Shown in pieces: positions 59,125 through 64,000 of a stretch of 64,000 bases of DNA (positions within the stretch are counted from its first letter, which is position 1; each line of letters starts with the position of its first letter). Source of the DNA: Limnobacter humi (GTDB lineage: Bacteria; Pseudomonadota; Gammaproteobacteria; Burkholderiales; Burkholderiaceae_B); assembly GCF_024518835.1 (NCBI RefSeq), contig NZ_JANIGO010000002.1:687522-751521 (forward strand), in the 5' to 3' direction. Made by a program: the position numbers and the translations under genes. The notes beneath the pieces were generated by a model. It was not told the DNA's origin. It was given only the letters and a program-made list of their open reading frames with translations, and made no database searches.

Positions 59125-61128
59125 ATGAAAGCCCCCATGAGCCCGGTAACCACACCGATTGGCCGATTTGCACAGCACACCCTTCCGCTTGGCCTGCTGC
59201 TTGCACTGGCCGCCTGCTCCAAAACACCCAGCACAGCAGTGGATACGCACAGCGCCGCCTCGGCCACGGTACAAACCGTCAATGCCGATGTGGCCAAACT
59301 GCCATTCATGGACCAAAACCAGTCGCTGGAGGACGCCCAACGCGGACTGGTTGCCAAGCCCACCGGGCAAATCAAGAATGCCGCCGGGAAGGTTATTTGG
59401 GACTTTGATGCCTTCAACTTCTTGCAAGGCCCTGCCCCCAGCACGGTGAACCCCAGCCTGTGGAAACAGGCCATTCAGAACAACCAGGTGGGCTTGTTCA
59501 AGGTGGTGGATGGCATTTACCAGTTGCGCGGGTTCGACCTGGCCAATATGACGCTGATCGAAGGCAAAACAGGCTGGATTGTGGTGGACACCCTGACCTC
59601 GGAGGAAACCGCCCGATACGCCATTGATTTTGCGCGGAAGCACCTGGGCAACAAACCCATCACGGGCATTGTGTTTACCCACAGCCACATTGACCACTTT
59701 GGTGGTGTGCTGGGCTTGGTCAGCGCCAAGGAAGTGAAAGAACGGAATATTCCGGTGGTGGCACCTGAAGGGTTTATGGAAGAAGCCACCAGCGAGAATG
59801 TGCTGGTGGGTCCAGCCATGGCCCGCCGCTCCATTTACATGTATGGCAACACCCTGCCCCGCAGTGCAGAAGGTTTGGTGGACAATGGCTTGGGCAAGGC
59901 TGTAGCGTACGGTACGGTGGGTATTTTGCCACCCACGGTGTTGGTGAAAGGCAAGGCTCAAACGGTGAGCCTGGATGGACTGGATTTTGAGTTCCACAAC
60001 GTACCGGGTAGCGAGGCACCGGCTGAGTTTGTGTTTTACCTCCCCCAGTACAAGGCGTTTGGTGCAGCCGAGCTGTTTGGGCACACCCTGCACAACCTGT
60101 ACACACTGCGGGGCGCCAAAGTGCGGGATGCTTTGAAGTGGTCCAATTACATGAACGATGCCATGCAATACGCCGCCGATGCCGAGGTGAGCTTTCACCA
60201 ACACAACTGGCCGGTGTGGGGCAAAGCCAATATTGCCAACTTCATGGAAAAACAGCGGGACACTTACAAGTTTTTGCACGACCAAACCGTTCACCAGTTA
60301 AACCAGGGGCTGACAGCTTCCGAAATTTCGGAAGCGGTAAAGCTGCCAAAGTCACTAAACGAGTTTATGAGTACACGCGGTTACTACGGCACCGTGAGCC
60401 ACAACGTGAAGGCGGTGTATCAGTTCTACATGGGCTGGTATGATGCCAACCCCGCCAACCTGAACCCCCTGCCCCCAGTGGAACAGGCCAAGCGGTATGT
60501 GGCGTTGGCCGGTGGCGAAAGCAATGTGCTGAAAGCAGCCCAGGCCGCGTATGACAAAGGGGAGTACCGGTGGTCGGCGGAGTTGCTAAAACATGCGGTG
60601 TATGCCAACCCGGACAGCAAACCCGCGCGTGAATTGCAGGCCCAGTGTTTTGAGCAGATGGGTTACATGGCCGAGTCGGGCCCTTGGCGCAATGTTTACC
60701 TCACCGGTGCCAAAGAACTCCGGCAAGGTGCACCCAAAGATGCAATCAAGCGCAACCAGTTGCTCAACATGCTGGAACAAACTCCGGTGGAGCGTTTTCT
60801 GGAAGCGATGTCTGCGGCGGTGAATGCTGAAAAGGCCGAGGGCGAAGACCTCACCATCAACTTGAGCTTTTCCGACACTGGCGAAAACTATGTGTTACAC
60901 ATCAAGAACAGTGTGCTGCACCACACCCTGGCACCACGCAGCAAAGAGGCCGCAGGCACACTGGTGTTGACCAAACCGTTTTTCCTGCAAATGATGATCG
61001 GCGAGGCAGGCGCGAAGGACCTGCTGCTGTCGGATCAAACCAAGATTGAAGGCAGCACCTTGAAGGTGGGCAAGTTCTTCGGCATGCTCGACAAGGCCGA
61101 GGGCAACTTCAACATCGTTACCCCCTGA
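59125..61128 (+). CDS. lipoprotein alkyl sulfatase (SdsA1/BDS1 family)
   Basis: Metallo-beta-lactamase-fold type III sulfatase cleaving alkyl sulfates such as dodecyl sulfate to alcohol and sulfate. 667 residues from ATG 59125 (GGAGA site). Lipoprotein signal with LAACSKT, then the zinc motif THSHIDHFGG, and the metal/Glu segments FHNVPGSEAPAEFVFYLP and GAAELFGHTLHNLYTLRGAKVRD, then the dimerisation domain and a C-terminal SCP2-like domain (GTLVLTKPFFLQMMIG). Signal is lipoprotein type, whereas SdsA1 has a Sec signal. The longer 918-aa reading from 58372 runs antisense to the methyltransferase gene and is not real. Likely catabolic. Confidence 0.92.
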   Translation: MKAPMSPVTTPIGRFAQHTLPLGLLLALAACSKTPSTAVDTHSAASATVQTVNADVAKLPFMDQNQSLEDAQRGLVAKPTGQIKNAAGKVIWDFDAFNFLQGPAPSTVNPSLWKQAIQNNQVGLFKVVDGIYQLRGFDLANMTLIEGKTGWIVVDTLTSEETARYAIDFARKHLGNKPITGIVFTHSHIDHFGGVLGLVSAKEVKERNIPVVAPEGFMEEATSENVLVGPAMARRSIYMYGNTLPRSAEGLVDNGLGKAVAYGTVGILPPTVLVKGKAQTVSLDGLDFEFHNVPGSEAPAEFVFYLPQYKAFGAAELFGHTLHNLYTLRGAKVRDALKWSNYMNDAMQYAADAEVSFHQHNWPVWGKANIANFMEKQRDTYKFLHDQTVHQLNQGLTASEISEAVKLPKSLNEFMSTRGYYGTVSHNVKAVYQFYMGWYDANPANLNPLPPVEQAKRYVALAGGESNVLKAAQAAYDKGEYRWSAELLKHAVYANPDSKPARELQAQCFEQMGYMAESGPWRNVYLTGAKELRQGAPKDAIKRNQLLNMLEQTPVERFLEAMSAAVNAEKAEGEDLTINLSFSDTGENYVLHIKNSVLHHTLAPRSKEAAGTLVLTKPFFLQMMIGEAGAKDLLLSDQTKIEGSTLKVGKFFGMLDKAEGNFNIVTP

Positions 61129-61143
61129 CCTTCAGCGACAGGG

Positions 61144-62010
61144 TCAATCGCGACGCCCGCGGTTGACCAGCACACCGAACACGGCGGCCGTGAAGAACAC
61201 GAGCCCGCCGTAAACAGCGGCCGGCAAGGCCATTTGCGGGTTGTCCAACAGATTGGGACTCATGGCCATGGCAATGGCCAGTGTGCCGTTGTGAATGCCG
61301 ATTTCCATGCCGATGGCGATGGACTGTCGCTGATCAATGCCGGTGAAACGGGGCACCCAATACCCCACCGCCAGACTCAACACATTGAAGGTCAGCACCA
61401 CACCACCGATGATCGCAATGCTGGCGTACAACACACCCCACTGTGTCACCGTCACCAACACCACCACAGCAATCAGGAAGAACAGGGAGAAAGCCCGCAC
61501 CGGCTTGTCCATGCGCGCTGAGAAATCGGGCGCCTTGTGGCGGATGAACATGCCGATCATGACAGGAATCATGACAATGGCAAACACCTGCAACACCTTG
61601 TCGAATTGCAGCGGCAACACCGCGCCGTGCTCAAAAAAATACATCAATGACAAGTTCACAATGAAAGGCATGGTGACGATGGCAATCACGGAATTGATGG
61701 CGGTCAGGGTGATGTTCAGGGCCACATCGCCATGCGCCAAGTGGCTGTACAGGTTGGCAGAGGTACCGCCGGGCGAGGCCGCCAGCAACATCATTCCCAC
61801 AGCCAGTTCGGGTGGCAGCCTGAACAACAGGCAGAGCACAAAGCACGCAGCAGGCAACAATACCCCTTGGCAGAGCAAGGCCACCACCACCGCTTTGGGA
61901 TACACCAGCACACGCTTGAAGTCGTTGAGGGTGAGGCTTAAACCCAGCCCCAGCATGATGATGGCCAGTGCCACAGGCAAGCCGACCGTCAGAAAAACGC
62001 TTTGATTCAA
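61144..62010 (-). CDS. bile acid:sodium symporter-family transporter (BASS)
   Basis: 288 residues, about nine membrane segments with family motifs GLALSLTLNDFKR-like LGLGLSLTLNDF, LLAASPGGTSANLYSHLAHGDVALNITLTAINSV and GIHNGTLAIAMA (Na site). Start: TTG 62010 with GGAG and AGGAA upstream; reading from 62160 would add 50 residues of non-membrane sequence. Convergent with the sulfatase, 15 bases apart. May import an organic anion (sterol, keto acid or alkyl sulfate). Confidence 0.85.
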   Translation of the reverse strand: MNQSVFLTVGLPVALAIIMLGLGLSLTLNDFKRVLVYPKAVVVALLCQGVLLPAACFVLCLLFRLPPELAVGMMLLAASPGGTSANLYSHLAHGDVALNITLTAINSVIAIVTMPFIVNLSLMYFFEHGAVLPLQFDKVLQVFAIVMIPVMIGMFIRHKAPDFSARMDKPVRAFSLFFLIAVVVLVTVTQWGVLYASIAIIGGVVLTFNVLSLAVGYWVPRFTGIDQRQSIAIGMEIGIHNGTLAIAMAMSPNLLDNPQMALPAAVYGGLVFFTAAVFGVLVNRGRRD

Positions 62011-62232
62011 TTCCTGTCTCCGGAATGTTCTTGTTGTTTTGAATAGTGTTCCGTGAGTGTCCCCGAAAGGCCTGCTGCTGCGCAAGCCAGTAATTTTGCA
62101 GGCTTTGTCACTCAAACCGGCGATATTTTCGAGTCCATCCTCCACGCTGCATGTTGACAACTGTTTACCTGCGTCGGCACACTAGGCGCCAAACTGACAA
62201 TAATCATTTTCACATTGACGGAGACCTTTGTC

Positions 62233-63813
62233 ATGAACCTGGCCGACTCCAAAGCCCTGGCGCAAACCGTGGGCACCAACCCCGCCACAGGCCAAGCACT
62301 GGGCGCACTCGTGAACACCCCGATTGAACAGATGCCCGCAATTTTCGAATCGGCCCGGCAAGCACAGGCCGTGTGGGGTGAGTTGAGCTTTCGCCAACGT
62401 GCGCGGCACATTCGCAAAATGCGCGAATACATTGTGAACAACGTCGACCGACTGGCTGAAATCGTGAGCCAAGGCAGCGGCAAAACCTTCATGGACGCAC
62501 TCACGACCGAAGTGCTGCCCTGCACACTGGCCTGCAACTGGTACGGCAAGAATGCTGCGAAGGTATTGAAACCCCAGCGGCGTGAGGCCTCCAGCATCAT
62601 CTGGATTGGCAAACGCTCACTGGTCACGCATGAACCCTTGGGTGTGGTGGCCATCATCAGCCCCTGGAATTACCCACTGTCCATTCCATTTGGCGAAATT
62701 GTGATGGGCTTGATGGCCGGTAACGCCATCCTGCTCAAGGTGGCAGCAGCCACACCCATGGTGGGCAAGGCCATTGAAGAGATTGTGGCCGCCGGTGAAC
62801 TGCCCCAGGGCTTGTTCCACCACATTGTGGGCCCCGGTGCCGACATTTCCACGGCGTTTTTCAACCAGGGTGTGGACAAGATTTTCTTCACCGGTTCGGT
62901 GCCCGCTGGAAAGGACCTGATGGCGCAAGCGGCCAAAACACTCACACCGTTGTCATTGGAGCTGGGTGGCAAAGACCCGATGATTGTATTGGAAGACGCC
63001 GACCTGGAGCGTGCAGCAGGCGGCGCAGCCTGGGCCGGTTTCCAGAACAGTGGACAGTCCTGCGCAGGTGTAGAGCGCATTTATGTGCAAGCGTCGGTGT
63101 ATGACCGCTTTGTGCAACTGTTGGCCGACAAAACCCGCGCACTGCGCCAAGGTGTACCCAGCGCACACTGCAACGTGGATGTGGGGGCCATGACCACCGC
63201 CAAACAACGCCGCTTGGTCGAACGCCACGTGGAGGAAGCCGTGGCGAATGGTGCCAAGATTGAAGCCCAGGCCCAACTGCAAAACGGACTGCAAGGCGAA
63301 TTTTTCCCAGCCACCGTGCTCACGAATGTGAACCACACCATGGCAGTAATGCGTGAAGAAACCTTCGGCCCCGTGTTGCCGGTCATGAAGTTCAACACGC
63401 TGGACGAAGCCGTGGCCTTGGCGAATGATTGCACCATGGCCCTATCGGCCTCGATTTGGACCCGGGACACGGCCAAGGGCAAGGCGTTGGCCAAACGCGT
63501 GCGCGGTGGCGTGGTGGTGATCAACGACCACCTCTATACGCACGGCATGTCGGACCTGCCGTGGGGTGGCCCCGGTGAGTCGGGCATTGGCCGCACCCAT
63601 GGCCCGGAAGGCCTCATCGAAATGAGCCGCCTGAAAGCCATCAACTGGGACCTGCTGCGGGCCCGCCGCAACCTCTGGTGGTACCCGCAAGACCGTGCCA
63701 CTTACAACGTGCTGAAGCAGGCCATTCGGTTGGGTTCACCCCGCAACATTGGCGAGTTCTTGCTGTCAGCGTTGCGCGTGGTACCTTACATGGTCAAACG
63801 CATGTACTTCTGA
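62233..63813 (+). CDS. NAD(P)-dependent aldehyde dehydrogenase
   Basis: 526 residues. Oxidises an aldehyde to acid. Cofactor motif SPWNYPLSIPFGEIV, FFTGSVPAGKDLM, catalytic Glu in LELGGKDPM and catalytic Cys in GFQNSGQSCAGVERI, then REETFGPVLPVMKF. The C-terminus has an about 30-residue extension with a hydrophobic stretch (RNIGEFLLSALRVVPYMVKRMYF), reminiscent of membrane-associated fatty aldehyde dehydrogenases. Start ATG 62233 with GGAGA; TTG 62215 is an upstream alternative. Follows the BASS gene divergently and precedes a thioesterase gene by 11 bases, suggesting fatty acid or alkyl chain breakdown. Confidence 0.93.
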   Translation: MNLADSKALAQTVGTNPATGQALGALVNTPIEQMPAIFESARQAQAVWGELSFRQRARHIRKMREYIVNNVDRLAEIVSQGSGKTFMDALTTEVLPCTLACNWYGKNAAKVLKPQRREASSIIWIGKRSLVTHEPLGVVAIISPWNYPLSIPFGEIVMGLMAGNAILLKVAAATPMVGKAIEEIVAAGELPQGLFHHIVGPGADISTAFFNQGVDKIFFTGSVPAGKDLMAQAAKTLTPLSLELGGKDPMIVLEDADLERAAGGAAWAGFQNSGQSCAGVERIYVQASVYDRFVQLLADKTRALRQGVPSAHCNVDVGAMTTAKQRRLVERHVEEAVANGAKIEAQAQLQNGLQGEFFPATVLTNVNHTMAVMREETFGPVLPVMKFNTLDEAVALANDCTMALSASIWTRDTAKGKALAKRVRGGVVVINDHLYTHGMSDLPWGGPGESGIGRTHGPEGLIEMSRLKAINWDLLRARRNLWWYPQDRATYNVLKQAIRLGSPRNIGEFLLSALRVVPYMVKRMYF

Positions 63814-63823
63814 CGGGAACCGA

Positions 63824-64000
63824 ATGGACGCACTGACCAACGAAGAACTCGACACCGCTTCGGGGCTGAAGTGGTCGGTGCCCACGCCCTTTGTGGCCAA
63901 AGTCCAGGTGCAGACCGTGCACATGGACGAATACCGCCACACCAACAATGTGGTTTACCTCAGCTGGATTCAGGACATTGCACGACTGCATTCTGCAACG
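63824..64000 (+). CDS. hotdog-fold acyl-CoA thioesterase (4HBT), 5' part
   Basis: First 59 codons, running off the window. The encoded HMDEYRHTNNVVYLSWIQDIARLHS is the 4HBT signature, with the Asp and the His-Asn pair used in thioester hydrolysis. Starts ten bases after the aldehyde dehydrogenase stop, so probably in the same operon; the substrate is likely a fatty acyl-CoA. The 3' end is not visible. Confidence 0.8.
   Translation, partial: MDALTNEELDTASGLKWSVPTPFVAKVQVQTVHMDEYRHTNNVVYLSWIQDIARLHSAT

Noticed and set aside
1-64000. tRNA, rRNA and CRISPR arrays
   Set aside because: I scanned the intergenic gaps, all under 300 bases, and found no cloverleaf-like, rRNA-like or regularly spaced repeat sequence.

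Overview
The window looks like chromosomal DNA of a free-living, aerobic betaproteobacterium. Burkholderiales is the best guess, possibly Limnobacter-like; this rests on gene content and protein style (malate synthase G, AhpC/AhpF, PhnCDE, a PA2778/PA2779 pair, TadE/TadG, many lipoprotein hydrolases) and not on any database search. Coding density is very high. I found no intergenic stretch over 300 bases, and no rRNA, tRNA, CRISPR array or insertion sequence.

Layout. 0-3.6 kb: a fatty acid desaturase and malate synthase G. 3.5-6.6 kb: a more AT-rich accessory patch with an endonuclease/exonuclease/phosphatase-family protein, an Mrr-type restriction endonuclease, and a translationally coupled pair of an M23 peptidase and a secreted four-cysteine protein. 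6.6-11.2 kb: a lipoprotein hydrolase, a YhgE/Pip membrane protein, PpnP and a small lipoprotein. 11.2-19.9 kb: a ten-gene minus-strand operon, the most unusual locus here. In transcription order it encodes a GntR regulator, an AprA-like flavoprotein, a two-cluster ferredoxin, a HEAT-repeat protein, an FdxA-type ferredoxin, a nitrate/sulfonate-type ABC importer whose binding protein has an extra NosL-like tail, a DUF971 protein and a ferredoxin-NADP reductase. A YeiH-type exporter and a LysR regulator flank it.

22-32.7 kb: a CigR/RcnB-like protein, an EgtB/SenA-type sulfoxide synthase, a nitronate monooxygenase-like enzyme, TerC, a class I-like HMG-CoA reductase, an alpha/beta hydrolase, a phnDEC transporter operon ending in a metallophosphoesterase, and a DedA-rhodanese fusion. 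32.8-37.9 kb: a small helical protein, then ceramidase-like and lipase-like lipoproteins opposite a TetR regulator. 38-47 kb: ahpC-ahpF, a DMT transporter, TadE/TadG, PA2779/PA2778, a SemiSWEET and an SDR enzyme. 47.1-52.1 kb: an RND efflux operon with its own TetR gene and a perfect palindromic operator, but no outer-membrane channel gene.

52.1-56.5 kb: a tightly coupled minus-strand module made of a PAAR-domain protein, an unrecognised 361-residue protein, and four tandem paralogs with one membrane anchor each. This is the layout of a type VI secretion effector with several immunity genes. The four paralogs show mosaic, gene-conversion-like similarity. 56.6-64 kb: a FecCD/FecE-type ABC transporter without a binding protein, a methyltransferase, an alkyl sulfatase, a bile acid:sodium symporter-family transporter, an aldehyde dehydrogenase and the start of a thioesterase.

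Two loci stand out as possibly undescribed: the AprA-like/ferredoxin/HEAT/ABC/FNR operon, which reads as a complete uptake-plus-reduction system probably for a sulfur compound, and the PAAR module with its four-gene candidate immunity array.
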